A stretch of 64,000 nucleotides of DNA from Collinsella sp. Its GTDB lineage: Bacteria; Actinomycetota; Coriobacteriia; Coriobacteriales; Coriobacteriaceae. The notes under the pieces were generated by a model. The model searched no databases. It had not been told where the DNA came from and worked only from the letters and a program-made list of their open reading frames with translations. Both the position numbers and the translations under genes were made by a program. The stretch lies in NCBI GenBank assembly GCA_019419645.1, contig DXZN01000005.1, positions 1-64,000 of the forward strand, in the 5' to 3' direction. Of the stretch, positions 8,255-15,680 are shown piece after piece; within the stretch, counting starts at the first letter, position 1; the number at the start of each line of letters is the position of its first letter.

Positions 8255-8815
8255 TCACGATGGGTTATCGGAATCGCGAAGAGCGGATACCGCCAGTAAG
8301 CCCCCTTCGGAATAGGCGTTGAGCAGCTCCTGGGCATGGGCGAACTCGGGGCCTCGTCTCCAGCCGAGCAGGCGGTTGACGGCCAGATCGCCCTGGACGT
8401 TGTGGACGAAGAGCAGGAAGGCGTCTTCGCGTGAAAGCCCTGTTTTCTCCATGACCCAGGGAACCATCTGCTCCGCTCCGCGTTCTATGACGCGCTGGGC
8501 TACGCGAGCGTATGAGTCGCTGTCCGAATAAAGCAGGCGATAATCGTCGTCTGCCGACGGACGCTGGCAAAGCGTTGCCGATTCAACCCCCTCAAGCGGG
8601 GGAGCCGCTGCCAATGCCTCGTCGATAAGCGCATCGAGCAGCGCGTACTTATCCTCGCAATGCAGATAGAACGTTCCCCGGTTGATCTCGGCGCGGCGGC
8701 AGATGTCCGCCACCGTCATCTTCGCGAAGCCGACCTCGGCCAGCAGCGCGAAGAACGCCTCCTGTATGACCGAGAGGGTGTAGCGCCGCCGGCGGTCGAT
8801 CTTGGTTTCTCCCAT
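8255..8815 (-). CDS. TetR-family transcriptional regulator (copy 2)
   Basis: 186 aa from 8815 (MGETKIDRRRRYTL), chosen because GGAGAGG precedes it and because it matches the length of copy 1. The helix-turn-helix KMTVADICRRAEINRGTFYLH is almost the same as in copy 1, and the effector domain is also recognisably paralogous (LFVHNVQGDLAVNRLLGWRR). It is divergent from a sirtuin fragment at 8959, and the intergenic region retains the TATAGACACCTGT word. The locus is a second, decayed copy of the TetR/sirtuin module. The regulator itself looks intact and could cross-regulate copy 1. Confidence 0.87.
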   Translation of the reverse strand: MGETKIDRRRRYTLSVIQEAFFALLAEVGFAKMTVADICRRAEINRGTFYLHCEDKYALLDALIDEALAAAPPLEGVESATLCQRPSADDDYRLLYSDSDSYARVAQRVIERGAEQMVPWVMEKTGLSREDAFLLFVHNVQGDLAVNRLLGWRRGPEFAHAQELLNAYSEGGLLAVSALRDSDNPS

Positions 8816-8920
8816 CGCCTCTCCAATCTGAGTCGTTTGACAATGTCCAGTAGCTGTTCGTTTATCGACAGGTGCACGCGTTTGTTCATTGCCCCTGCGA
8901 AAATCAACAAGGATACTGTT

Positions 8921-8940
8921 TATAGACACCTGTTTTTTAT
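8921..8940. promoter_or_regulatory. Candidate TetR operator (copy 2)
   Basis: TATAGACACCTGT followed by TTTTTTAT, the counterpart of the dyad at 5629. The left half-site is exact while the right half has two or three extra T residues. It lies between TetR copy 2 and the truncated sirtuin gene that begins 19 bp further on. Confidence 0.4.
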
Positions 8941-8958
8941 AGCTGAAAGGGAGCACGG

Positions 8959-9159
8959 ATGACCCTGTGCGAGAAGCTCGGCATCGGGCTTGTCAGCCGA
9001 TCGTTTTCCCATCGGGCCGTCTATCGAAACGGCGGCACGTCATACGATTTGAGCGATTGCGAGCCTGCTGCTTGCAAGCAAGATATCGAGGCTTTTGCCC
9101 GCAAGGTGGGGAAGGCTGATTGCGTGTTTACGGGAGAGGCAGGTAGGCAGGCGTTATGA
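8959..9159 (+). pseudogene. 5' fragment of a sirtuin-like gene
   Basis: 66 codons that start well (GAAAGGGAGCACGG before ATG) and align with the first ~60 residues of sirtuin-like protein 1 (SRSFS, SYDLSDCEP, DIEAFARK, ADCVFTGEAG). The reading then departs from the family just inside the glycine loop and stops. The stop codon overlaps the ATG of the radical SAM gene (ATGA). The gene was evidently interrupted near 9135 by the incoming radical SAM pair, and its promoter and ribosome site may now drive that pair. A stable functional product is unlikely. Confidence 0.75.
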
Positions 9160-9845
9160 GCATCTGCATCAAAAATCAGATTCAGAATATGAATATCGTC
9201 ATCGGCTGCACGGTGGGGTGTCCATATTGCTATGCCCGTAACAATGTGAAACGTTGGCATATGATTGACGACTTCGCTGATCCTGCGTTCTTCCCGAGCA
9301 AGCTCAAGATGATGGAAAAGAAACGCCCGCAGAACTTTCTCCTTACCGGCATGAGCGATCTCTCCGGGTGGAAGCTGGAATGGCGAGACGAGGTATTTGC
9401 AAAGATCCATGAGAATCCACAGCATCAGTTCCTGTTCCTGACCAAGAGACCCGATTTGCTGGATTTAGATACCGACCTGGAAAACGCATGGTTCGGCGTT
9501 ACGGTGACGAGGAAAGCGGAGCTGTGGCGTATCGACGCCCTTCGGAAAAACGTCAAAGCAAATCACTTCTTCGTTACTTTTGAGCCGCTATTCGACGATC
9601 CCGGTACGGTCGACCTTTCCGGAATCAACTGGATCGTCGTCGGTACCATGACCGGGGCGCAGAGCAGGAAGGTTCATACGGAACCGGAGTGGGCATGGTC
9701 TTTGACGGACCAGGCGCACGCGCTTGGCATTCCAATGTTTATGAAGGAAGACCTCGTCTCTGTCATAGGGGACGAAAACATGATTCAGGAATTGCCGGAA
9801 GAATTCGAAAGAGTGCTGGAGGTGCAGAGAACATGGCGGAAGTGA
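9156..9845 (+). CDS. Radical SAM mobile pair protein A (DUF5131/Gp37-Gp68-like)
   Basis: 229 aa. The [4Fe-4S]/SAM motif is CTVGCPYCYARN (CxxxCxxC) near residue 20. FLFLTKRPDLL, WFGVTVTRK and FEPLFDD follow the order seen in the phage Gp37/Gp68-like DUF5131 family. Together with the next gene it forms what genome annotation calls the radical SAM mobile pair, found as a two-gene unit in varied genomic sites. Its reaction is unknown. It overlaps the upstream sirtuin fragment by 4 nt and gene B by 13 nt. Local codon use is less GC-biased than in flanking genes, consistent with recent arrival. Confidence 0.85.
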   Translation: MSICIKNQIQNMNIVIGCTVGCPYCYARNNVKRWHMIDDFADPAFFPSKLKMMEKKRPQNFLLTGMSDLSGWKLEWRDEVFAKIHENPQHQFLFLTKRPDLLDLDTDLENAWFGVTVTRKAELWRIDALRKNVKANHFFVTFEPLFDDPGTVDLSGINWIVVGTMTGAQSRKVHTEPEWAWSLTDQAHALGIPMFMKEDLVSVIGDENMIQELPEEFERVLEVQRTWRK

Positions 9846-10741
9846 TCGATGGAATCCTCATCAATGAGGTGGAAGCAAAGAACATCATGACCAAGTCCAG
9901 CCTGCCGGTAGGCGGCTACTCGGTCAATCCCTATGTAGGCTGCACGCATGCCTGCAAGTATTGCTATGCCTCCTTTATGAAGCGCTTTACCGGACACAAG
10001 GAGGAATGGGGCACCTTTCTTGATGTGAAGCATTGGCCGGAAATCAAGAATCCGAAGAAATACGCTGGACAGCGGGTGGTTATCGGTTCTGTGACGGATG
10101 GCTACAATCCACAGGAGGAGCGATTCGGGAATACCAGGAAACTCCTGGAGCAGCTGATTGGCAGCGATGCAGATATTCTGATCTGCACAAAGTCCGATCT
10201 TGTGGTACGGGATATCGATCTGCTGAAGAGGCTTGGACGAGTGACCGTTTCATGGTCGATCAACACGCTGGATGAGAACTTCAAGAACGATATGGACTCC
10301 GCGTCGAGCATCGAGCGTCGTATCGCTGCTATGAAGCAGGTGTATGACGAAGGTATCCGTACGGTCTGCTTCGTGTCCCCGGTATTTCCCGGCATCACGG
10401 ATTTTGAGATGATTTTTGAGCGAGTAAAAGATCGGTGCGATTTGTTTTGGCTCGAAAATCTCAATCTTCGGGGTGGTTTCAAAAAAGCGATCCTGGATTA
10501 TATCGCCGAGAAACATCCCAATCTCGTACCGCTTTACGATGAGATCTATAACAAGCGCAACCGTAGCTATTTTGAAGCGCTTGAAGTAAAAGCCGAGGAA
10601 ATGGCCAAGAAGTACGATTGCCCCTTTGTGGACAACGAAATGCCTTATGGCAGAGTCCCCCAGGGGCATCCGGTGATCGTGGACTACTTCTATCACGAGG
10701 AAGTCCGAGGGTCGGATAATAGCGGAAAAAGAAATCGTTAA
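9833..10741 (+). CDS. Radical SAM mobile pair protein B
   Basis: 302 aa from ATG 9833, with GGAGG 10 nt upstream inside gene A. The cluster motif is CTHACKYCYASF. VVIGSVTDGYNP, ADILICTKSDLVVRDIDLL and SWSINTLDE follow the usual radical SAM barrel order of the SplB-like superfamily. It is translationally coupled to protein A; the pair always travels together in my recollection of other genomes. Function unknown. No MarR-family gene, sometimes described next to such pairs, is present here. It ends 228 bp before the second sirtuin fragment. Confidence 0.85.
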   Translation: MAEVIDGILINEVEAKNIMTKSSLPVGGYSVNPYVGCTHACKYCYASFMKRFTGHKEEWGTFLDVKHWPEIKNPKKYAGQRVVIGSVTDGYNPQEERFGNTRKLLEQLIGSDADILICTKSDLVVRDIDLLKRLGRVTVSWSINTLDENFKNDMDSASSIERRIAAMKQVYDEGIRTVCFVSPVFPGITDFEMIFERVKDRCDLFWLENLNLRGGFKKAILDYIAEKHPNLVPLYDEIYNKRNRSYFEALEVKAEEMAKKYDCPFVDNEMPYGRVPQGHPVIVDYFYHEEVRGSDNSGKRNR

Positions 10742-10968
10742 ACGGAAACCGACGACGATTCGCTCGAGCGATTAGCGTCCACGCGTGGCTTCTGCCGATT
10801 GGCGCAACGGGCGACGGATTAAGGGATCGCTCGGGCGGATGATCCCGCTGCAGTACAGGCGGTCGCTCAATTTAGCGGCATGAGCGTTTTCGCACGGAAA
10901 ACCAGTATCCCCTGTGCCGAGTTTAATCGTAGCGAATACAATGGGCACTGAGCATCAATCGAAAGTAG

Positions 10969-11629
10969 TCAAGAGCCTTTTCGACGGCTTCTACCACCTC
11001 TACCCCAGCCTCGAGCAGCAGTGGGCATACTATGCGCGATACATCGACTTCATGCTGCGCGAGCTGGCCTCGCAGCCCTATCTCGACCTACGGTCCCTCA
11101 TCGGCCATAAGGACTACTTCATCCTGAGCACCAATGTGGACACCCAGGCCGAGAAGACGTTTCCCGACGAGAGAACCTGTAACTATCAGGGAAGCTTCGC
11201 GCACCTTCAGTGCAAGCAGCCATGCTGTGACGAGCTCTTCGACGCGAGCCCCTACGTCGAGCGCATGCTCGCGGGCATGGCGGGGTTCGAGGTCCTCAGC
11301 GAGGATGTCCCCCGATGCCCGCACTGCGGCTGGCAGCTTGTGCCGTGGGTGCGCGACGACACGTTTCTGCAGGGTGCGGCCTGGCGCGAGAGCCTCGGAC
11401 GATACGAGCGCTTCGTGCGCGAGCGCAGCGATCGCCGCGTGCTGTTGCTGGAGCTCGGCGTGGGCGAGATGACCCCCGGCATCATCACGCTCCCGTTCTG
11501 GAGCATGACCGCGAAGCTGCCGGATGCGCACCTGTTGAGCGTCAACATCTCGAACGGCTCGGCTCCGCTGCAGCTCGGAAGCAAGGCAGGGGCGATTCAG
11601 GCAGATTTGGGCGCGCTGCTCTCGGCGGC
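10969..11629. repeat. ~660-bp direct repeat of 7492-8152
   Basis: The two stretches, 3477 bp apart, differ at only a handful of positions that I could see (for example CGATGG versus CAGTGG at the start and several third-position changes near the end). Such identity between paralogues inside a region whose TetR copies have diverged more suggests recent duplication or ongoing gene conversion. The pair is a substrate for recombination that would delete TetR copy 2 and the radical SAM pair. Confidence 0.9.
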
Positions 11630-11651
11630 GCGGACGGGCGACGGTGCTTAA
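10969..11651 (+). pseudogene. 3' fragment of sirtuin-like gene 3, near-identical duplicate
   Basis: From FKSLFDG-equivalent DNA onward the reading frame reproduces sirtuin-like protein 3 (TNVD, NYQGS, CPHCG, LELGVGEMTPG) but lacks the whole N-terminal Rossmann loop. An open frame extends upstream to 10914 through unrelated sequence, so a 245-aa product is formally possible, but it could not bind NAD normally. Together with the fragment at 8959 it brackets the radical SAM pair, showing that this was a second sirtuin locus. The stop overlaps the end of the convergent cupin gene. Confidence 0.78.
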
Positions 11652-12412
11652 GCCTCCTTGTTGGTCGCTTTAAGGTATGCATCGTCGCCCACGGGCTCCA
11701 GCCACTCGTTGGAGGTCTCCTCGCCCGGAACCTCCAACGCGAGATGCGAGAACCAGCTGTCGGGCGCGGCGCCGTGCCAGTGCTTCACCCCCGGGGCGAT
11801 GTTGACCACGTCGCCGGGGCGCAGCTCCTGTGCCGGCTTTCCCCACTCCTGGTAAAACCCTCGACCAGCCACGCAGACGAGGATCTGCCCACCGCCGCTT
11901 TTGGCGTGATGGACGTGCCAGTTGTTGCGGCAGCCGGGCTCGAACGTCACGTTGTGGACACCGACCTGCTCGGTGGAAAGGGGCGCGAGGTAGCTTTGCC
12001 CGATAAAGTACTTCGCGAAGGCGTCGTTGGGGGCACCGATGGGGAAAACCATCTCGTTTTGGTGCTGAGCCCTTGCGTCGGCGGCATCGTCGGCCGCCCA
12101 GACCTCCTTCGCCATGCGGAAGGCAGCCCACGCCTTGGGCCAACCCGCATAAAACGCCGCGTGCGTAAGGATTTCCGCTATCTCCGTCCTGGTCACTCCA
12201 TTGTTCTTTGCGGACATCAGGTGATATTTGAACGAAGAGTCCGTCAGCCCCTGCGACATCAGGGCAACCACCGTCACCACGCTGCGGTCGCGCAGGGAGA
12301 GCTCACTCTCTCGGCTCCACACCTCGCCGAACAGCACGTCGTCGTTGAGCTGTGCGAATTTGGGAGCGAACTCCCCCAGGGCGTCTCTGCCTGCCGTCTG
12401 TTTAACTGCCAT
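11648..12412 (-). CDS. Carboxymuconolactone decarboxylase-like / cupin two-domain protein
   Basis: 254 aa from 12412 (AGGAGG upstream); a longer in-frame start exists but has no ribosome site. Residues ~20-110 form an AhpD/CMD-like helical domain (LSLRDRSVVTVVALM, KNNGVTRTEIAEILTHAAFYAGWPKAW). Residues ~150-240 form a cupin with NNWHVHHAKSGGGQ and PGDVVNIAPGVKHWHGA, whose His residues would bind metal. Such fusions occur with flavodoxins and MerR regulators in electrophile-response loci. It is probably co-transcribed with the upstream oxidoreductase gene (64 bp gap). The catalysed reaction is not known; a peroxidase-like or aldehyde/quinone detoxification role is an inference. Confidence 0.82.
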   Translation of the reverse strand: MAVKQTAGRDALGEFAPKFAQLNDDVLFGEVWSRESELSLRDRSVVTVVALMSQGLTDSSFKYHLMSAKNNGVTRTEIAEILTHAAFYAGWPKAWAAFRMAKEVWAADDAADARAQHQNEMVFPIGAPNDAFAKYFIGQSYLAPLSTEQVGVHNVTFEPGCRNNWHVHHAKSGGGQILVCVAGRGFYQEWGKPAQELRPGDVVNIAPGVKHWHGAAPDSWFSHLALEVPGEETSNEWLEPVGDDAYLKATNKEA

Positions 12413-12475
12413 GATCGATTTCCTCCTGTCGATAGTTTTGGCACAAATCTGTTTCCGCGCGGCCAAACAGCCCGG

Positions 12476-13015
12476 CTAGATTCCCATGCCCATTCGCCGC
12501 GCCTGCTCCAGAGCGGGATGCCCGGCGATTTCGCCCACGCCGTTCACGCCGCCGGCGAAAACCGTTCCAGCGAGCGTGCAGCGGGAGAAACAGTCAACCC
12601 ATCCCTGCATCGCCTTTTTCGCCCCGTCGAAGGTCGAGCGCCCGTTCTCCGCCGCCGTCGCCAACAGATATGCCTCGGTGAATGCATAATCGGAACCAAA
12701 AAGCGGGTTAGCGCGGTCCAGCATGGTTTTGAGCTGGCCGCAGACGCTGTAGTAGTAGACGGGCGTTGCAAACACCAGCACATCCGCATCGTGCATTTTG
12801 GCGGCAATTTCCACGGCATCGTCTTGGATGACGCAACGCCCCAACTTTAAGCAGGCAAGGCAGCCCCTGCAGAAGCCCATTTGCTTCTCGCGCAGACGCA
12901 CGGTCTCAACGCTGTGACCTGCCTCCCGCGCGCCGTTGGCGAAAGCCTCCGCCAGCGTCTCGGAATTGCCATTCTTTCGTGGACTTGAAGAAACTATCAA
13001 AACCGTTTTGCCCAT
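12476..13015 (-). CDS. Flavodoxin-like NAD(P)H-dependent oxidoreductase
   Basis: 179 aa from 13015 (MGKTVLIVSSSPRKNGNS), with AAGGGG upstream. The FMN loop SSPRKNGNS, CRGCLACLKLGRCVIQDD and ATPVYYYSVCGQLKTMLDR identify it as a NADPH-dependent FMN reductase-like flavoprotein with the cysteine-rich insert. It is first in an operon with the CMD-cupin gene and divergent from the MerR gene. A perfect ACCTAAA-N6-TTTAGGT dyad lies in the shared promoter. A likely role is two-electron reduction of quinones or electrophiles under MerR control; this is inferred from context. Confidence 0.85.
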   Translation of the reverse strand: MGKTVLIVSSSPRKNGNSETLAEAFANGAREAGHSVETVRLREKQMGFCRGCLACLKLGRCVIQDDAVEIAAKMHDADVLVFATPVYYYSVCGQLKTMLDRANPLFGSDYAFTEAYLLATAAENGRSTFDGAKKAMQGWVDCFSRCTLAGTVFAGGVNGVGEIAGHPALEQARRMGMGI

Positions 13016-13066
13016 TACGGAATACCCCTTGCGCTCCCGATTTACATTGACGAGAATGAAGGTAAT

Positions 13067-13086
13067 ACCTAAACCTGACTTTAGGT
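13067..13086. promoter_or_regulatory. MerR-type operator in divergent promoter
   Basis: Perfect dyad ACCTAAA-CCTGAC-TTTAGGT. On the minus strand it lies between TTGACC (possible -35) and TACCTT (possible -10) with a 19-bp spacer, the long spacing typical of MerR-activated promoters. It therefore probably activates the oxidoreductase/CMD-cupin operon. Confidence 0.6.
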
Positions 13087-13120
13087 CAAGGAATGAATTC
13101 GACATTGTTTCGGAGGAGCC

Positions 13121-13561
13121 ATGTACACAATCGGACAGGTGGCGGAAATGTTCGGTTTGCCCGCTTCAACGCTGCGATATTACGACAAGCAGGGATTGTT
13201 CCCGGGGCTGGAGCGGGCATCCGGCATTCGCCGATTCAGCGATACGGAACTCGAAGCGCTTCGGGTCATCGAATGCCTAAAGAAGGCTGGAATGGAGATC
13301 AAGGACATCCGGCTGTTCATGGAATGGTGCGCAGAGGGTCCCTCAACATACCCCAAACGCAAGGCCATGTTCGAGGAGCGCAAGGCCCACATGGAGTCGG
13401 AGATCGTGAACATGAACCGCGCGCTCGACATGCTGAAGTTCAAATGCTGGTACTACGAGCAGGCAATCCAAGATGGCAACGAGGATAGAGTGAAGGCGCT
13501 GATTCCCGATAATTTGCCAGAAGAAATCAAAGATACCTACGATAACGCCCACACTCAATAA
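13121..13561 (+). CDS. MerR-family transcriptional regulator (AdhR/NmlR-like)
   Basis: 146 aa, with GGAGG before ATG. The winged helix-turn-helix MYTIGQVAEMFGLPASTLRYYD and the wing residues RRFSDTELEALRVI are classical. A long dimer helix (residues ~80-120, KRKAMFEERKAHMESEIVNMN) and the tail KCWYYEQAIQDG follow, close to the AdhR/NmlR branch. Cys104 in this tail is a candidate electrophile sensor. It is divergent from the flavodoxin/CMD-cupin operon, with the palindromic operator between them. Confidence 0.88.
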   Translation: MYTIGQVAEMFGLPASTLRYYDKQGLFPGLERASGIRRFSDTELEALRVIECLKKAGMEIKDIRLFMEWCAEGPSTYPKRKAMFEERKAHMESEIVNMNRALDMLKFKCWYYEQAIQDGNEDRVKALIPDNLPEEIKDTYDNAHTQ

Positions 13562-13622
13562 TGCCGCCCGATGCTCAAGGGGCTTTGGCAAGGAGTCGTT
13601 TTAGGCAGATATGCAAAAAGAT

Positions 13623-13654
13623 AGCCTCCGAACCAGAGGGTCCGGAGGCTTTTA
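13623..13654 (+). terminator. Rho-independent terminator of the MerR gene
   Basis: Stem AGCCTCCG / CGGAGGCT with a 12-nt loop containing CAGAGGG, then TTTTATT. It resembles the hairpin after the sirtuin operon at 8208. Confidence 0.8.
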
Positions 13655-14340
13655 TTCCCGTTATTTCGCTGGTGGCTTTACTCTATGGCGGCGCCGAAAC
13701 AGCATCAGGCGGTACTCGACGGTATCAAAACGCGAGTTCAAAAGCCAGTTCCCGCTATTCCCGCTCAGTGACTAATCCAGGCCGAGTGTTGTCGATGCGT
13801 GTCGCGTCGTACCGCCTAAGGGCCAATTCGTGCGCAATTTGGGCGAATCAGGCCCTTAATTCGCGATTTTGTGAATGACTCAATTGATTCGCAAAACCGC
13901 AGGTCGCCTTTTTAATCACTCCCTAGTTTCCGCCGGGGTTCGTAGCGGGTGGCGTGAAAAGGGGTGATTCAAAGGGTCGGAGAGATGTCTATAGCGCAAT
14001 CTTCTGGTATTGGCGCAGTGAGGGACTTCTCACCTCCATCAGTCCAAATCGTCAAGCTCCGAAAGACGTCGAGCTAGAGAAAAGGACCTATTTCCCGTCA
14101 TGGATTGGGTTTACCTGCATGACTAGAGCCCTGGTGTAATTGGCTGGATCACCGTTCCGGGAACCGGTATCGACCTACCTGTCCGCCAAGCTCCTTCTTC
14201 AGCTCCAGCTTAGTATCTGACTCACACCGTTATAAGCAAAACCGAAGAGATGCGTCTTGGCCAAGAAATAAGGTTAGCCTTATCTTACTGCATGATTCGT
14301 GTGTTATAGTTAGATTGCTCTAACTGTTTGGGGGGCGATA
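13655..14340. other. Non-coding stretch, probable decayed DNA plus promoter
   Basis: About 690 bp in which I find no convincing gene. Around 13815-13890 variants of AATTCG and GATTCG recur (GGGCGAATCAGGCC, AATTCGCGATTTTG, TTGATTCGCAAA). On the minus strand near 14160-14220 a short open stretch could encode LELKKELGGQVGRYRFPER before a stop; it has the composition of a real protein tail and may be a remnant of a lost gene. The last 75 bp hold two dyads and the promoter of the methyltransferase operon. Confidence 0.5.
14268..14325 (+). promoter_or_regulatory. DtxR/IdeR-box-like site and second dyad upstream of methyltransferases
   Basis: At 14268-14283 lies ATAAGG-TTAG-CCTTAT. Extended by three bases it agrees at about 15 of 19 positions with the actinobacterial IdeR/DtxR iron box consensus TTAGGTTAGCCTAACCTAA. 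At 14308-14325 lies a perfect dyad AGTTAGA-TTGC-TCTAACT overlapping a TATAGT -10-like word. The ATG is at 14344. Metal-dependent repression of the methyltransferase operon is a reasonable reading. Confidence 0.45.
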
Positions 14341-14343
14341 GCC

Positions 14344-14973
14344 ATGCACGAACGCAAGGGCTTCTGGGACAAGAATGCCGGTCGGTACGACCGTTTCATG
14401 CGAAAGGACCGGGCGGCGTATGAGAAGATGTATGAGCTGATCAGGCCGGTGGTGAAAGCAAAAACCGTACTGGAGGTTGCCACCGGCACGGGGCTTATCG
14501 CAAAGAGCATCGTGGATGCGGCGGTGCACATCGAGGCTACGGACGCTTCTGCACAGATGATCCTTGAAGCAAAGCGGGACAATCAATCCGCAAAGCTGCA
14601 CTTTTCCGTACAAGATATGTTCCGCCTGCCCTATGCACAGAAGTCCTTCGAAGTGGTGATCGCGTCCAACGCGCTTCACATAGTGCCGCATCCGGAAAAG
14701 GCACTGCAAGAAATCAGGCGGGTACTGAAGGACGACGGCGTGCTCATCGCGCCAACCTTCACCCACGCGGGGAACTCGGTTTCCGGCAAGGCAAAAGCCT
14801 TTTTCATGAGTATGGCGGGATTCCCCCTCCACAGCAGGTGGACAAGCGAGGAATACCTGCGTTTCCTGCGTCAAAACGGCTGGGCGGTGCAGAAAAGCGC
14901 GGTGCTGAAGGCCTCGTTCCCATTGACCTATGCGGAATGCACGAAATCGGAGGGGCCAGATGTCGTTCTTTGA
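14344..14973 (+). CDS. Class I SAM-dependent methyltransferase 1
   Basis: 209 aa. Motif I is VLEVATGTGLIAKSI (residues ~39-53); TDASAQMI is the acidic end of strand 2; FEVVIASNALHIVPHPEKALQEIRRVLKDDGVLIAPTF (two conserved blocks, ~100-135) is the methyltransferase-11 pattern. It has high similarity in style to small-molecule or lipid methyltransferases of gut Firmicutes. The start ATG follows GGGGGG. It overlaps the next methyltransferase by 14 nt and is first in a three-methyltransferase operon. Substrate unknown. Confidence 0.82.
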   Translation: MHERKGFWDKNAGRYDRFMRKDRAAYEKMYELIRPVVKAKTVLEVATGTGLIAKSIVDAAVHIEATDASAQMILEAKRDNQSAKLHFSVQDMFRLPYAQKSFEVVIASNALHIVPHPEKALQEIRRVLKDDGVLIAPTFTHAGNSVSGKAKAFFMSMAGFPLHSRWTSEEYLRFLRQNGWAVQKSAVLKASFPLTYAECTKSEGPDVVL

Positions 14974-15565
14974 AAACACCCGCAAGCCCGTGGGCCTCGG
15001 CGGAAAACTTATGGTTGCCATGATGAATCTGGGCCACAGCCCTGTGGCGCGGTGGGGACTTCGATTTCTACGACTTGCGCCAAATGCCAAGGTGCTGGAT
15101 CGCGGCTGCGGCGGCGGGGCGAACATAAAACGGCTGCTGAAAAAATGCCCGCATGGCGTCGTCAAGGGCGTCGACTATTCGCCCGTCAGCGTGGAGAAGA
15201 CTAGAAAGCTCAACCGAATTGCAATTCAGGAGGGGCGTTGCGCCGTTCTGCAAGGCAGTGTGGCGGATATGGTGTTTGAGGATAGCTACTTCGATGCCGC
15301 CACGGCCTTTGAGACCGTCTATTTTTGGCCTGATTTGCCCCGATGCTTCCGTGAGGTCTGGCGGACGCTGAAGCCAGGCGGGACAATTCTTATCTGCAAC
15401 GAGAGCAATGGCGATACGGACAAGGACGAGAGGTGGACGCAGATCATCGGCGGCATGACCATCTACAAGGACATTGAATTAAAGGCATGTCTGGAGCAGG
15501 CGGGTTTTCACGAGGTGCAGATACACAAAAAGAAAAAGTGGCTCTGCGTCACGGCGCGGAAGTAG
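14960..15565 (+). CDS. Class I SAM-dependent methyltransferase 2
   Basis: 201 aa from 14960 (GGAGGGGCC upstream). Motif I reads VLDRGCGGGANIKRLL, then VKGVDYSPVSVEKTRKLN, FDAATAFETVYFWPDLP and LKPGGTILICNE. Arg replaces the more usual Ile or Leu in DxGCGGG, which is tolerated in the family. It is coupled to methyltransferase 1 by overlap. The pair may act in sequence on one metabolite. A 115-bp gap separates it from the third methyltransferase. Confidence 0.82.
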   Translation: MSFFENTRKPVGLGGKLMVAMMNLGHSPVARWGLRFLRLAPNAKVLDRGCGGGANIKRLLKKCPHGVVKGVDYSPVSVEKTRKLNRIAIQEGRCAVLQGSVADMVFEDSYFDAATAFETVYFWPDLPRCFREVWRTLKPGGTILICNESNGDTDKDERWTQIIGGMTIYKDIELKACLEQAGFHEVQIHKKKKWLCVTARK

Positions 15566-15680
15566 GGGTATCAAGCACGGGCATTTTTGCATCCATCCTG
15601 CACATGGCGATAGGCATGACGGTCATAGTGGCTATGCTGGCGGCAATTATGACAGTTTTTATTCACTGAGGAAGAAACCT

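Noticed and set aside
10914..11651. Intact 245-aa sirtuin
   Set aside because: The N-terminal ~18 codons are unrelated sequence and the NAD-binding loop is missing, so it is treated as a pseudogene fragment.
13561..13878. 105-codon frame overlapping the MerR stop
   Set aside because: It runs through the MerR terminator, has no ribosome site and a low-complexity translation.
15604..15669. Possible 21-residue hydrophobic peptide (MAIGMTVIVAMLAAIMTVFIH minus one residue) between methyltransferases 2 and 3
   Set aside because: It has the look of a membrane helix but no clear ribosome site; too short to claim as a gene, kept only as a possibility.
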